The notes: generated by a model from the letters alone, not told the origin. A stretch of 64,000 nt of DNA from Streptomyces sp. NBC_01255 (GCF_036226445.1 NZ_CP108474.1:5704001-5768000); one strand, 5' to 3'. Shown: positions 24,019 to 32,688, counted from the stretch's first letter. Program-made: numbers and translations.

Positions 24019-27000
24019 CTACGGGGTGACGGCGCCGATCAGGACGCTGCCGGCGCCCGCGACGGTGCCGCGGGCGTTGACCAGCTGGACCTCACCGAAG
24101 AACTGACGGCCCTCGGGAGCCGCACCGGCGACCAGGACCTCGGCCGCCACCTGGGCGGACGCGCCGTTGGCCAGGGGGTACGTCTTCGAGGCGTCGACCT
24201 GGACGGTGCCGAGCGCGGACGAGAAGTACACGTCCTTGTAGTCGTACGTGGTGCCGCCCTCGGCGTGGACCGCGTAGCCGTCGATGACGACGGTGTACGT
24301 GCCCGCGGCCGGCTTCACGAAGGAGACGGACTCCTCCGAGTCGCCGTCCGCCGACTGGCCGACCTGCTTGCCGTTCAGGAGAACGGTGAGGTCGAGGTCG
24401 GCGGCCTTGTCGGAGGTGTTGCCGATGGCGATGTCGAGCCGCTCCACGCCCTCACCGATGGTGACGGTCTTCGTCTGCTGCTCGTGGTGCTGGATGGTCG
24501 GCGTCTCGCTCTTCTGCGAGCCGAGCGAGCCGCCCTTGAGCTTGCCCTCGATGCCCGCGAAGCGGTTCGCGACCGTCCACTGGACCGGGGCCGGGGTGCC
24601 GATCTTCGCCTCGGCGACCGTCTGGACGGCCGGGTCGAAGTCGGCGCCGAGGACGGAGACACCCAGGGTGTACGGGTTGTCCAGGTCCGGCGACGTACGG
24701 CGGGACTCGACCTCGATCTCCCAGACGCCGGGCGTCGGGTTCGCGTAGGACCGCAGGTCCGGGCGGCACGTGTTCGCCGGGTTGTAGTGCGGGTAGCAGC
24801 CCGTGGTGGCGGTCGGGTCGACCGGCACGCCGTACGGGTGGATCGCGATGAACCGGGTCTGGCTCTTCGCCTTCAGACCGGCCAGCGACAGCTCCAGCGT
24901 CTTGGCGCCCTCGGGCACGGTGACGAAGTAGTGCTTGGTGCTGTTGCGCTGCACCGAGCCGGAGGCGGAGAAGCCGTAGCCCGGGGCGACCAGGTCGCTC
25001 GCGACGATCGAGGTGGCGAGGATCTGCTTGTCGACGCCCTCGGTGCGCTCGTCGTCGGCCTCCAGGATGACGCTGTGCGCGCCGGCGGTGGCGGCACGGG
25101 CCTGGAGCTTGACGGTGACCGGCTTGTTCAGCGGCAGGTCGATCTCGTCGTCGCCGAGGATGCGGAAGGTGCCGTCGTTGTACTTGAGGTCGAGCTCGTG
25201 CTCGATCGACCGGTCCGGGCCGCTCGTGCGCGTGATCGTGACGTCGTAGACGCGCTTCTGGCCGACCTTGAGGCCGCCCTCACGGTCGTACACACCGGTG
25301 CCGGTGTGCGGGGCCGGGAAGATCGCGGTGTCGACCGGGGCCTCGACCTTGTAGTCGTGCGCCGTGGCGCCGTCCTTGATCGAGTCCCAGGCCTCCTCGA
25401 TGTCGATGAGGCCCGAGCCCTGCTCGTGCGCGGCGACACCGGGGATCCGCTGCGCGGTCGAGGTGAGGGCGGTGCGCAGGGTCAGCGGCGAGAGCGCGAT
25501 GCCCTTCTGCTTCGCGGCCGACAGCAGCAGCGCGCTCGCGCCCGCCGCCTGCGGCGAGGACATCGAGGTGCCGTTGAGCATGCCGTAACCGGCGGGCAGC
25601 GCGTAGCCGGACTCGGGGACACCGGCGCCGGCCTGCCAGGTCGGGATGGTGTTCACGGACGAGCCGGGGGCGGTGATGGTCGGGGTGAAGCCGCCGTCCT
25701 CACGCGGGCCGCGCGAGGAGAAGGGGAACATGGCGTACTTCTTCTCGACGGCCGAGCCGTAGTTGGCGGCCCAGGTCTCCTTGGAGACGGCCGCGCCGAC
25801 CGAGATGACCTTGTCGGCCAGGGACGGGTCGCCGATCGTGTTGATGCCGGGGCCCGAGTTGCCGGCCGAGATGACCAGCTGGACGCCGTACGTGTCGATC
25901 AGGCGGGTGTAGAGGCGCGAGCGGACGTTGTCGCCGTCGTTCTGCTGCGGCAGGCCGCCGATCGACATGTTGACGATGTCGACGCCGCGGTTGACGACGA
26001 GGTCCGTCATGCCCTCGGTGAGGGCGGTGTTGGTGCAGCCGCCGGTCCAGGTGCAGGCGCGCGAGGAGACGATCTTCGCGCCGGGGGCCGCGCCGTTCAT
26101 CTTGCCGCCGAAGAGGCTGTTGGCGGCGGTGATGCCGGCGACGTGCGTGCCGTGGGAGGACTCGACGAGACCGATGTTGACGAAGTCGCGCTTCTGGCCG
26201 ACCCAGCTGCCGCCGAGCGGGTCCATCGCGACGTCCTTGCGGATCTCGACGACGAACGGCGTCTTCTCGACGACCTCGGTGGCCGGGTTGTCGGTACCGA
26301 AGTAGCCGGTCTGGTACCCGTCCTTGTACGGCTTCATCGGCGCGTTGTCCGTGAAGTCGTTGTTCTGGTCGGTGTCCACGCGGACGGTGCCGGCGGCCGG
26401 GTCGTACAGCATGCCGAAGACGTCGGTGGTGTCGCCGTCGCGGTTGATGTCACCGGCCGGGTCGCCGCCCGCGGTGACCACCTCGGTGAAGCGGCTGAAC
26501 TGGTAGGAGCCCTCGGGCGCCTTCCAGCTCTGCGTGGCGGCGGTGAAGACCGGGCCCGCGACCGGAGCGTTCTGCAGACGCCAGGTGGCGTCGCCCTCGG
26601 TGATCGGGTCGGTGGCCGTGACCCAGTCGACGATCTTGCGCTCGCCGGTGGTGGTCTTCTGGAGGGCCGGGTGACCGAGGTCGACACCGGAGTCCAGGAT
26701 GCCGATGGTCACGCCGCGGCCGTCGGCCTTCGGGTGGTCCTTGACGAAGTCGACCGCGCCCGTCTCGTGCGAGGGGTTGTACGGGTTCTTCGCCGGGGTG
26801 TTCTTGCCCGGGACCGGGTACGTCGTCGTGACGGTGGTGCCGTCGACGGCGCCCGTGGCCGCGCCCGCGTCCGGGGTCGGGTCGTCCAGGGGGATCTCGG
26901 CCTGGAGGTCGATCGACTGCACCGAGGAGAGCTTGGTGGCGGCCTTGATGGCGGCCTCGGCCTTCGCGGTCGGCAGCGTCGCGCGGACGTAGCCGAGCGC

Positions 27001-27339
27001 GTCCTGCTGCTTGCCGACGGAGGCGCCGGGGACGGCGTCGAGCTGGCCCGCGACCTGCTCGGTGGCGCCGGGGGCGGTGGCGACGAGGACGGTGACGTTC
27101 TTCTCGCCGCTCGCCTCGGCCTCGGTGAGGCGCTGGGCGTCGATGGAGCCGAGCTTGTCGGCCGGGTTCGAGGACTTCACCGGGGGAGTGGACACCGGGG
27201 CCTCGGTGGCGAGCACGGGCGCGGCGCCGGTCGCGACGAGCGCGGCGACCAGGCCGGCAGCGGCGGCGATGCGGGCCGCGCGTCTGTGCCCGGGCGTCGA
27301 GCTTCCGGGTATGGAGCTCCGAGTTTCGGGGGTGGTCAT
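24019..27339 (-). CDS. Secreted S8 subtilisin-like serine protease
   Basis: 1106 residues. Signal peptide (about 1-45), an inhibitor_I9-like propeptide (about 65-150), then the catalytic domain with Asp216 (GILDSGVD), His396 (SSHGTHVAG), oxyanion Asn (ISAGNSG) and Ser592 (NGTSMSSP). The spacing of 180 residues between Asp and His is about three times that in subtilisin. The insert carries two EF-like acidic loops (DINRDGDTTD, DTDQNNDFTD) that probably bind calcium. About 450 C-terminal residues are beta-sandwich repeats. ATG 27339 is preceded by AGGG. It converges on the sigma-factor cluster and may belong to that extracellular protease group. Confidence 0.93.
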   Translation of the reverse strand: MTTPETRSSIPGSSTPGHRRAARIAAAAGLVAALVATGAAPVLATEAPVSTPPVKSSNPADKLGSIDAQRLTEAEASGEKNVTVLVATAPGATEQVAGQLDAVPGASVGKQQDALGYVRATLPTAKAEAAIKAATKLSSVQSIDLQAEIPLDDPTPDAGAATGAVDGTTVTTTYPVPGKNTPAKNPYNPSHETGAVDFVKDHPKADGRGVTIGILDSGVDLGHPALQKTTTGERKIVDWVTATDPITEGDATWRLQNAPVAGPVFTAATQSWKAPEGSYQFSRFTEVVTAGGDPAGDINRDGDTTDVFGMLYDPAAGTVRVDTDQNNDFTDNAPMKPYKDGYQTGYFGTDNPATEVVEKTPFVVEIRKDVAMDPLGGSWVGQKRDFVNIGLVESSHGTHVAGITAANSLFGGKMNGAAPGAKIVSSRACTWTGGCTNTALTEGMTDLVVNRGVDIVNMSIGGLPQQNDGDNVRSRLYTRLIDTYGVQLVISAGNSGPGINTIGDPSLADKVISVGAAVSKETWAANYGSAVEKKYAMFPFSSRGPREDGGFTPTITAPGSSVNTIPTWQAGAGVPESGYALPAGYGMLNGTSMSSPQAAGASALLLSAAKQKGIALSPLTLRTALTSTAQRIPGVAAHEQGSGLIDIEEAWDSIKDGATAHDYKVEAPVDTAIFPAPHTGTGVYDREGGLKVGQKRVYDVTITRTSGPDRSIEHELDLKYNDGTFRILGDDEIDLPLNKPVTVKLQARAATAGAHSVILEADDERTEGVDKQILATSIVASDLVAPGYGFSASGSVQRNSTKHYFVTVPEGAKTLELSLAGLKAKSQTRFIAIHPYGVPVDPTATTGCYPHYNPANTCRPDLRSYANPTPGVWEIEVESRRTSPDLDNPYTLGVSVLGADFDPAVQTVAEAKIGTPAPVQWTVANRFAGIEGKLKGGSLGSQKSETPTIQHHEQQTKTVTIGEGVERLDIAIGNTSDKAADLDLTVLLNGKQVGQSADGDSEESVSFVKPAAGTYTVVIDGYAVHAEGGTTYDYKDVYFSSALGTVQVDASKTYPLANGASAQVAAEVLVAGAAPEGRQFFGEVQLVNARGTVAGAGSVLIGAVTP

Positions 27340-27533
27340 TTACATCCCTGTTTGTGAAAGGAGAGAGTCCGGATTTCGGTGCCGGATGACCGCTCAGCCT
27401 TTCGTAAACGACAGGGGTTTGTGGAGAGTTACTCGGGGCCGGGTTTACGTCGCGGCGGAAACCCGCCAGCGCTCCAGATGCGCCACAGGGGAGAAAATGG
27501 TGCGAACAGGGGTGAGTTCGCGGTCCCGGCGGG

Positions 27534-28076
27534 TCAGCTCTCCTTCGTGCGGGCGTAGTGGCGCGAGGCCTTGGCCCGGTTGCCGCAGATCGCCATCGAG
27601 CACCAGCGCCGGGTGCCGTTCCGCGAGGTGTCGAAGAAGTGCAGGATGCACGCCTCGTGGGCGCAGGCCCGGATGCGGTCGGGCGCGGTGCGCAGCAGGT
27701 CGAGGTAGTCGCGGGCGGCGGTCCAGCCGGGCCCCCAGGAGGGGTCGGCGAACTCGGCCTCCTCGCCGGGACCTTCGGTGGTGAGGGTGGCCCGGATGCG
27801 GCCGTGGCCGAGGACGGCGTCGACGCGGGCGGTGGCGGCGGGGTCGCCGGGGGCGTCGACGAGCGCGGTGAGCGCGTCCCGGGCGGCGAGGGTGTGGCGC
27901 AGGGTGCCGGCGTCGGCGGCGAAGCGGCCCTCCAGGCCGTTGGCGGAGAGCCAGACGGCGAGCCCCTCGACGCCGGTGAGCAGGTCCTGGCGGACGCCCT
28001 CCACGTTCCAGCGGGTGTTGAGCAGGTCGAGGGAGACGGGCTCGCCGGTGAGCGGCCGCGGGTCGGTGGCGGTCAT
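27534..28076 (-). CDS. CGNR zinc-finger (ABATE-domain) regulator
   Basis: 180 residues. An N-terminal ABATE ligand-binding-like domain (GEPVSLDLLNTRW...) and the C-terminal CGNR zinc finger (CAHEACILHFFDTSRNG, then WCSMAICGNRAKASRHYAR), which binds nucleic acid in this family of stress-related regulators. Start ATG 28074-28076 has GGAGG nine bases upstream; an earlier ATG lies right against that ribosome site and is unlikely. It is divergent from the flavoprotein gene across a promoter region rich in CTAACC dyads, and probably regulates it. Confidence 0.88.
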   Translation of the reverse strand: MTATDPRPLTGEPVSLDLLNTRWNVEGVRQDLLTGVEGLAVWLSANGLEGRFAADAGTLRHTLAARDALTALVDAPGDPAATARVDAVLGHGRIRATLTTEGPGEEAEFADPSWGPGWTAARDYLDLLRTAPDRIRACAHEACILHFFDTSRNGTRRWCSMAICGNRAKASRHYARTKES

Positions 28077-28124
28077 GGCGGGCATCCTCCTCGATGGGCT
28101 AACCCCTCAAGAGTACGTGAGCGG

Positions 28125-28170
28125 TTGACGCCCTGTGTTCCTAACCTCTAACCTAAAGGTAAACGGTTAG
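28125..28170 (+). promoter_or_regulatory. Promoter and dyad operator of the flavoprotein genes
   Basis: TTGACG (28125-28130) and TAACCT (28149-28154) are 18 bases apart, a good -35/-10 pair. Overlapping it are CTAACC direct repeats (28141 and 28148), the inverted partner GGTTAG (28165-28170) and the small dyad ACCTAAAGGT (28151-28160). A repressor bound there would cover the -10. Confidence 0.65.
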
Positions 28171-28205
28171 CCCTAGGGGGCGGCCACTGCGACGGAAGGA
28201 CGGTC

Positions 28206-28268
28206 ATGTCCGCGATCGGCACACTCGCCACCCATCACCCGGTCGCACTCACCTCCGCACTCCAGTGA
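28206..28268 (+). CDS. Possible 20-codon leader peptide
   Basis: ATG 28206 has GGAAGGAC just upstream and encodes MSAIGTLATHHPVALTSALQ before TGA 28266-28268, eight bases ahead of the flavoprotein ATG. It lies between promoter and gene, so it would be translated first and could couple or attenuate expression. The peptide has two adjacent His but no run of one amino acid. Whether it is translated is untested. Confidence 0.4.
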   Translation: MSAIGTLATHHPVALTSALQ

Positions 28269-28276
28269 GGCCCGTC

Positions 28277-29161
28277 ATGGACCCGTACAACTCCGGCTCG
28301 CTCGCCCTGCAGGAACGCCTCGGTGTCCGCGACCTCGCCGCACACGTGGGCCGCTCCGTCACCCCCGGCATCCGCCCCGTCGCCGCCGCCTTCCTGGAGT
28401 TCCAGCCGATGCTGGTGATCGGCGCCGCCGACCCCACGGGCCGGGTCTGGTCGACCCTGCTCACCGGCGCCCCCGGCTTCACCCGCGCCACCGGCCCGCA
28501 CGCCGTCTCCGTCGCCGGCGGCGTCCCCGCCCACGACCCGCTCGCCGCCGCCGTCACCGCCGCGGGCACCCCCGTCGGCACGATCGCCCTCGACCCCCGC
28601 ACTCGCCGCCGCATGCGCCTCAACGGCATCGCACGGCCCAGCGCACGCGGGTTCGCGATCGAGGCCGAGCAGGTCTTCTCCAACTGCCCGAAGTACCTCC
28701 AGAAGAGAGAGCTGTACGGCTCCGAGACCGCCGCCCGTCCCGAGTCCGGTGTCGTGCGGCACGGCGAGGCGCTCACCCCCGACCAGGTGCGCCGCGTCCG
28801 TGCCGCCGACACCTTCTTCGTCGCCACCACCGCGCCCGACGGCGTCGACGCGAGCCACCGCGGCGGCAACCCGGGTTTCGTCCGGGTCGACACGCCCCGG
28901 GAGATCAGCTGGCGGGACTACCCCGGCAACGCCATGTTCCTGACCCTGGGCAACCTGGAGGAGGACGGCCGCGCCGGTCTGCTCTTCCTCGACTGGGAGG
29001 GGGGGGCGACCCTCCAGCTCAGCGGCCTCGCGCACACCGAGTACGGCCCCGAGGGGCGCGTCGTCCGCTTCCGGATCGACCACACGGTGGAGACCCCGGC
29101 CGGCAGCCCCCTGCGCTGGTCCGCTCCGGAGTACTCCCCGGCCAACCCGCCGACCCCCTGA
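28277..29161 (+). CDS. Pyridoxamine 5'-phosphate oxidase-family (FMN split-barrel) protein
   Basis: 294 residues, ATG 28277 with GAGG eight bases upstream; GTG 28265 is an alternative. An N-terminal region (PYNSGSLALQERLGVRDLAAHVGR) precedes two split-barrel-like parts: MLVIGAADPTGRVWSTLLTG and, later, DTFFVATTAPDGVDASHRGGNPGFVRVD with RDYPGNAMFLTLGNLEEDGRAGLLFLDW. This doubled arrangement is typical of larger actinobacterial flavin or F420 split-barrel oxidoreductases. They are often annotated as PNPOx-like but do not make PLP. Cofactor and substrate are unknown. Probably controlled by the divergent CGNR gene. Confidence 0.82.
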   Translation: MDPYNSGSLALQERLGVRDLAAHVGRSVTPGIRPVAAAFLEFQPMLVIGAADPTGRVWSTLLTGAPGFTRATGPHAVSVAGGVPAHDPLAAAVTAAGTPVGTIALDPRTRRRMRLNGIARPSARGFAIEAEQVFSNCPKYLQKRELYGSETAARPESGVVRHGEALTPDQVRRVRAADTFFVATTAPDGVDASHRGGNPGFVRVDTPREISWRDYPGNAMFLTLGNLEEDGRAGLLFLDWEGGATLQLSGLAHTEYGPEGRVVRFRIDHTVETPAGSPLRWSAPEYSPANPPTP

Positions 29162-29214
29162 CCCTGACCCGCCACCCTGCTGACCCGCCGCTCCCTGAGG
29201 ACCGAGGACCGCCC

Positions 29215-29757
29215 GTGCCCACCACCCAGGCCATCGCTCAGGCCACCACCCCGGCCCCCGTGACGAACACCGCTCCCGCCCGCCCCGGACCCCCCGCCCG
29301 CCCCCGCCCCCGCGTCCTTCTCGTCGGCACCGCGACCGCCGTCACCGCTCTCCTCCTCCTGGTCGCCATCGGCACCGTCCTCCACCAGCCCCTGCTCATC
29401 CCGCCGCTCGCGGCGAGCATGGCGCTGGTCGCGGGCGCCCCCGACCTGCCCCTCTCCCAGCCGCGCTCCGTCGTCGGCGGTCAACTCCTCTCCGCGCTCA
29501 CCGGTTTCGCGGTCCTCGCCGTGGCCGGCCCCGGCCTCTGGGGCGCCGCCGTCGCGGGCGGCCTCGCGCTCGGCGTGATGATGTGCGCCCGCACCCCGCA
29601 CTCGCCCGCCGCGGCCACCGCCGTGATCGTCGCCCTCCAGGCCCCGCCCTTCTGGTCGTTTCTCGGCCTTCTCGCCGCCGCCTCGCTGATCCTGGTCGCC
29701 GTCGGCCTCGCCGGCGCCCGTGCCGCGGGGCGGACGTACCCCGCGTACTGGATCTAA
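29215..29757 (+). CDS. HPP-family integral membrane protein
   Basis: 180 residues from GTG 29215 (GAGG upstream). After a polar Ala/Pro/Arg-rich N-terminus of about 32 residues come four or five helices: VLLVGTATAVTALLLLVAIGTVL, the HPP-type LIPPLAASMALVAGAP followed by PLSQPRSVVGGQLLSALTG, and MMCARTPHSPAAATAVIVAL. HPP proteins include plant and cyanobacterial chloroplast nitrite transporters, but most bacterial members are uncharacterised. It follows the flavoprotein gene by 53 bases and is probably in the same transcript. The stop codon lies inside the -10 box of the next gene. Confidence 0.8.
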   Translation: MPTTQAIAQATTPAPVTNTAPARPGPPARPRPRVLLVGTATAVTALLLLVAIGTVLHQPLLIPPLAASMALVAGAPDLPLSQPRSVVGGQLLSALTGFAVLAVAGPGLWGAAVAGGLALGVMMCARTPHSPAAATAVIVALQAPPFWSFLGLLAAASLILVAVGLAGARAAGRTYPAYWI

Positions 29758-29760
29758 CCT
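29755..29760 (+). promoter_or_regulatory. -10 element of a leaderless promoter
   Basis: TAACCT (TANNNT) ends six bases before ATG 29767. It overlaps the HPP gene's TAA stop. Confidence 0.6.
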
Positions 29761-29766
29761 CGGTGC

Positions 29767-30234
29767 ATGAAGCAGGAGTTGAGGGTGGCGGCCTACGCCG
29801 TGTGCGTCCGTGACGGCGAGGTACTCCTCGCCCGCTGGGTGTCGAGCGACGGCAACAAGCAGTGGACCCTGCCGGGCGGCGGGATGGACCACGGCGAGGA
29901 GCCCGTCGACACCGTCGTCCGCGAGGTCGAGGAGGAGACCGGGTACCTCACCGAACCCACCGCCCTCCTCGGCATCGACTCCATCCGCCGGAGCTGGCTC
30001 CGCCGCCTCGCCGGTCCCGGCGACTTCCAGGGGCTGCGGATCATCTACGAAGCGCAGGTCACCGGGGGTGCCCTGCGCAACGAGACCGGCGGCTCGACGG
30101 ACCTCGCCGCCTGGCACCCGCTCGACGCCGTCCCCGGCCTGCCCCGCGTCTCCCTCGTCGACATCGGCCTCGACCTGTGGCGGGAGCGACCCCCCGTGGG
30201 CCGCTCCCGCCTCGCCGATCCGTCGAACAACTGA
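29767..30234 (+). CDS. Nudix hydrolase
   Basis: 155 residues. The Nudix box is GGGMDHGEEPVDTVVREVEEETGY, shown here as GGGMDHGEEPVDT and REVEEETGY, with the metal-binding REVEEE intact. Preceding strands read VAAYAVCVRDGEVLLARW and QWTLPGGG. Such enzymes hydrolyse nucleoside diphosphates linked to another group, often for pool cleaning; the substrate cannot be told. ATG 29767 is probably leaderless, with TAACCT six bases upstream. The C-terminal DLWRERPPVGRSRL tail is ordinary. It stands between the HPP and beta-lactamase-fold genes without obvious functional link. Confidence 0.9.
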   Translation: MKQELRVAAYAVCVRDGEVLLARWVSSDGNKQWTLPGGGMDHGEEPVDTVVREVEEETGYLTEPTALLGIDSIRRSWLRRLAGPGDFQGLRIIYEAQVTGGALRNETGGSTDLAAWHPLDAVPGLPRVSLVDIGLDLWRERPPVGRSRLADPSNN

Positions 30235-30370
30235 ACCCCTCCCGCACAGGATCGAACAAGGCCGAATATCGCTCAACCATCCCCCTCCTGCTCAACTGTC
30301 CCGGCACCCCCGAAGTCCTCCCCGCCGACCGCAGCACAGCGTTCGCAGGACCAGGAACAGGGGAGCCCGC

Positions 30371-31534
30371 ATGTCAGCCGCACGCACCGCCCGCACCGTC
30401 GTCGCCGCCACCCTGGTGGCCGGCCTCGCCGCCACCGCCCTCGCCACGCCCGCCCTGGCGGCGCCCGCACCGGCTCCCGCGCCCGCGAAGCAGGACCACG
30501 CGGCCACCCAGCAGGCGCTCCAGGCGGCGGTCGACGCCGGCGTGCCCGGTGCCGTCGCCCAGGCCCGCGACGGGCGGAACGCCTGGACCGGCACGGCCGG
30601 TGAGCGCAAGGGCAACGACCGCTACCGCGTCGGTTCCATCACCAAGACCTTCGTCGCCACCGTCCTCCTCCAGCTCCAGGCCGAGGGCCGCATCGACCTC
30701 GACGATTCGGTCGACAAGTGGCTGCCCGGAGTCGTCCAGGGCAACGGCCACGACGGCCGGAAGATCACCGTCCGCCAGCTGCTCAACCACACCAGCGGCG
30801 TCTACAGCGTCACCGAAGACGCCGACTTCCAGCAGAAGGTCTTCGGCCCCGGCTTCCTGGAGCACCGCTACGACCGGTGGACCCCGAAGCAGCTCGTCGG
30901 CATCGCCATGACCCACGCCCCGGACTTCGCCCCCGGCACCGCCTGGAACTACTCCAACACCAACTACGTCCTCGCCGGCATGGTGATCGAGAAGGTCACG
31001 GGCCGCCCGTACGGCAAGGCGGTCGAGAACCGCATCATCAAGCCGCTCAAGCTCCGCGCCACCAGCGTCCCCGGCACCGACGTGAGGATGCCGAAGCCGA
31101 GCTCACCCGCCTGGTCCACGCTCTCCCTCGAAGCCGGCCCGAACACGCCGGTCCACGACGTCAGCAAGCTGAGCCCCACCCTCGCCTACGCGGCCGGCGA
31201 GATGATCTCCGACTCCAACGACCTGCAGACCTTCTACCGCGCCCTGCTCAAGGGCAAGCTGCTCCCGAAGGCCGAGCTGCGGGAGATGACCACCACCATC
31301 CCGATCCACCCCGACTTCCCCGGAGCGGGGTACGGACTCGGGCTCATGAAGCAGAAGCTGAGCTGCGGCAAGGAGGTCTGGGGCCACGGTGGTGGCATCC
31401 ACGGCTCCACCTCCGACGCGCAGGTCACCCGCGACGGCAACCACTCGCTGGCCCTGAACTTCAACGCCGACTGGACGGGCAGCTCCGAGTCGGTCCTGGA
31501 GGCCGAGTTCTGCGGCGCCGCGCCGAAGGGCTGA
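30371..31534 (+). CDS. Secreted serine hydrolase, beta-lactamase / D-Ala-D-Ala carboxypeptidase fold
   Basis: 387 residues. Signal peptide (MSAARTARTVVAATLVAGLAAT..., cut near ALA-APAP) and a family S12 catalytic domain: SxxK in VGSITKTF, YxN in NYSNTNY and the third motif HGG in WGHGGGIHG. Streptomyces R61 DD-peptidase is the reference for this architecture. The protein may trim peptidoglycan stem peptides, hydrolyse D-amino peptides or act as an esterase. ATG 30371 has GGGGAG five bases upstream; the long open frame before it overlaps the Nudix gene and is spurious. It converges on the next gene within a shared stop-codon hairpin. Confidence 0.9.
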   Translation: MSAARTARTVVAATLVAGLAATALATPALAAPAPAPAPAKQDHAATQQALQAAVDAGVPGAVAQARDGRNAWTGTAGERKGNDRYRVGSITKTFVATVLLQLQAEGRIDLDDSVDKWLPGVVQGNGHDGRKITVRQLLNHTSGVYSVTEDADFQQKVFGPGFLEHRYDRWTPKQLVGIAMTHAPDFAPGTAWNYSNTNYVLAGMVIEKVTGRPYGKAVENRIIKPLKLRATSVPGTDVRMPKPSSPAWSTLSLEAGPNTPVHDVSKLSPTLAYAAGEMISDSNDLQTFYRALLKGKLLPKAELREMTTTIPIHPDFPGAGYGLGLMKQKLSCGKEVWGHGGGIHGSTSDAQVTRDGNHSLALNFNADWTGSSESVLEAEFCGAAPKG

Positions 31535-31550
31535 CCCCTCACCGGGTCAG
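31531..31550. terminator. Compact hairpin containing both stop codons
   Basis: CTGACCC (31531-31537) pairs with GGGTCAG (31544-31550). The TGA of the beta-lactamase-fold gene and the TGA of the opposing gene lie symmetrically in the two arms. Confidence 0.5.
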
Positions 31551-32554
31551 CGCGGCAGGACGACGACGTACGCGGAGGGCTGCCGGTCCGGCGCGGCCAT
31601 CAGGGCCGTACGGACCACGGTGGCCTGCTGGTCGAGGGCCTCGCGCAGCTTGCGCGGGGTCAGGTGGACGACCGTGATGCCGAGCCGCTCCAGGTGCTCG
31701 CGCTTGCGGGTGTACTCGGACCACAGTGCGTCGTCGTCCTGCCGGGGCGCCCGGGTGTCCAGCTCGACGGCGACCGCCTGGTCCGGCCAGTAGGCGTCCA
31801 CCCCGCCGAGGTGCGGGCCGCCCGGCAGTCGCAGGTCCACGTTCCACAGCGGGTCCGGCAGCCCGAACTCCCGCACCATCTCGTACAGCCGCTCCTCGGA
31901 GAGCGAGCGCCCCTCGGCGAGGAGCGTGTCCACCGCGTCCACCACGTGCGGCCGGGCGAGCAGCCGGGCCCGGCTCAACTCCCGCACGATCGCGGTCGGT
32001 TCGCAGTGCCCGCCGCGGACCGCCTCGGTGAGCAGCCGGCGTACGGTCTCGGCGTCCGAGAGGCCCGCGACCGCGTCGGCGACGGCGCGGGCGGCCGGGG
32101 CGACGGGGACGCCGGTGAGCTCCACGGGCTCGGGGTGCTCGGCGGCGCGCACCACCCGCACCCAGCCGGTGGAGCGCAGTCGCCGGGTGCGCGGGACGAG
32201 CACGTCGATCCGGTCCAGGGCGGTGAGCGGGGGAGCGGAGGAGAAGCGGTGCAGGGTCAGCGCGGCGAGCCCGGTGATCATCGCCTCGGGTCCCTGCGGG
32301 GGCACCGCCCCGGCCCGACGGGCGTACAGGAGCGCGGCGTTGAGCCGGTCCTCGCTGGTCGGGGGGCCGGCCTGGAGGAGGAAGACCCCCGGGAGGAGCT
32401 GCTGCCAGCCGCCGCCGGGCCGGCAGCGCGCGGCGACCTCGCCGGCGGGGACGCCCTGCGTCCTCAACTGGGCGGCGGACGCGAGTCGTTGGGTGCGTCC
32501 GGTGCGGGAGGCGAGGGGGAGGGGGCGGGGGGTGATGGGGGTGTTGTGGTTCAT
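31547..32554 (-). CDS. AbiEi-antitoxin-like protein with nuclease-like C-terminus
   Basis: 335 residues. The N-terminal 80 residues resemble the winged-helix of type IV antitoxin AbiEi proteins (LASAAQLRTQGVPAGEVAARC, WQQLLPGVFLL). A middle region (VLVPRTRRLRSTGWVRVVRA, TGVPVAPAARAVADAVAG) follows. The C-terminal 110 residues look like a DUF559/very-short-patch-repair nuclease fold (GRSLSEERLYEMV, HLGGVDAYWPDQAVAVELD, Asp and ExD). No AbiEii nucleotidyltransferase toxin lies beside it. Such lone fusions are frequent in actinobacteria and unexplained. ATG 32554 has no strong ribosome site. Confidence 0.7.
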   Translation of the reverse strand: MNHNTPITPRPLPLASRTGRTQRLASAAQLRTQGVPAGEVAARCRPGGGWQQLLPGVFLLQAGPPTSEDRLNAALLYARRAGAVPPQGPEAMITGLAALTLHRFSSAPPLTALDRIDVLVPRTRRLRSTGWVRVVRAAEHPEPVELTGVPVAPAARAVADAVAGLSDAETVRRLLTEAVRGGHCEPTAIVRELSRARLLARPHVVDAVDTLLAEGRSLSEERLYEMVREFGLPDPLWNVDLRLPGGPHLGGVDAYWPDQAVAVELDTRAPRQDDDALWSEYTRKREHLERLGITVVHLTPRKLREALDQQATVVRTALMAAPDRQPSAYVVVLPR

Positions 32555-32611
32555 GCCGGGGGTCTTCCGCTCCCGAAGGCTCCCCTAACCTCTGTTACAC
32601 GCTCGTCGACA

Positions 32612-32634
32612 TTTAGGGACAACCTCGCCCTAAA
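32612..32634. promoter_or_regulatory. Inverted repeat, possible operator
   Basis: TTTAGGG (32612-32618) and CCCTAAA (32628-32634) are perfect arms nine bases apart, unusually A/T-rich for this DNA. They lie 58-80 bases upstream of the AbiEi-like gene. Autoregulation by its winged helix is one explanation. Confidence 0.5.
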
Positions 32635-32688
32635 GTACGCGCGTTCGAGTGCCGATGGGGGGCACGCGTCGACAGCCCCAGCGCCGCC

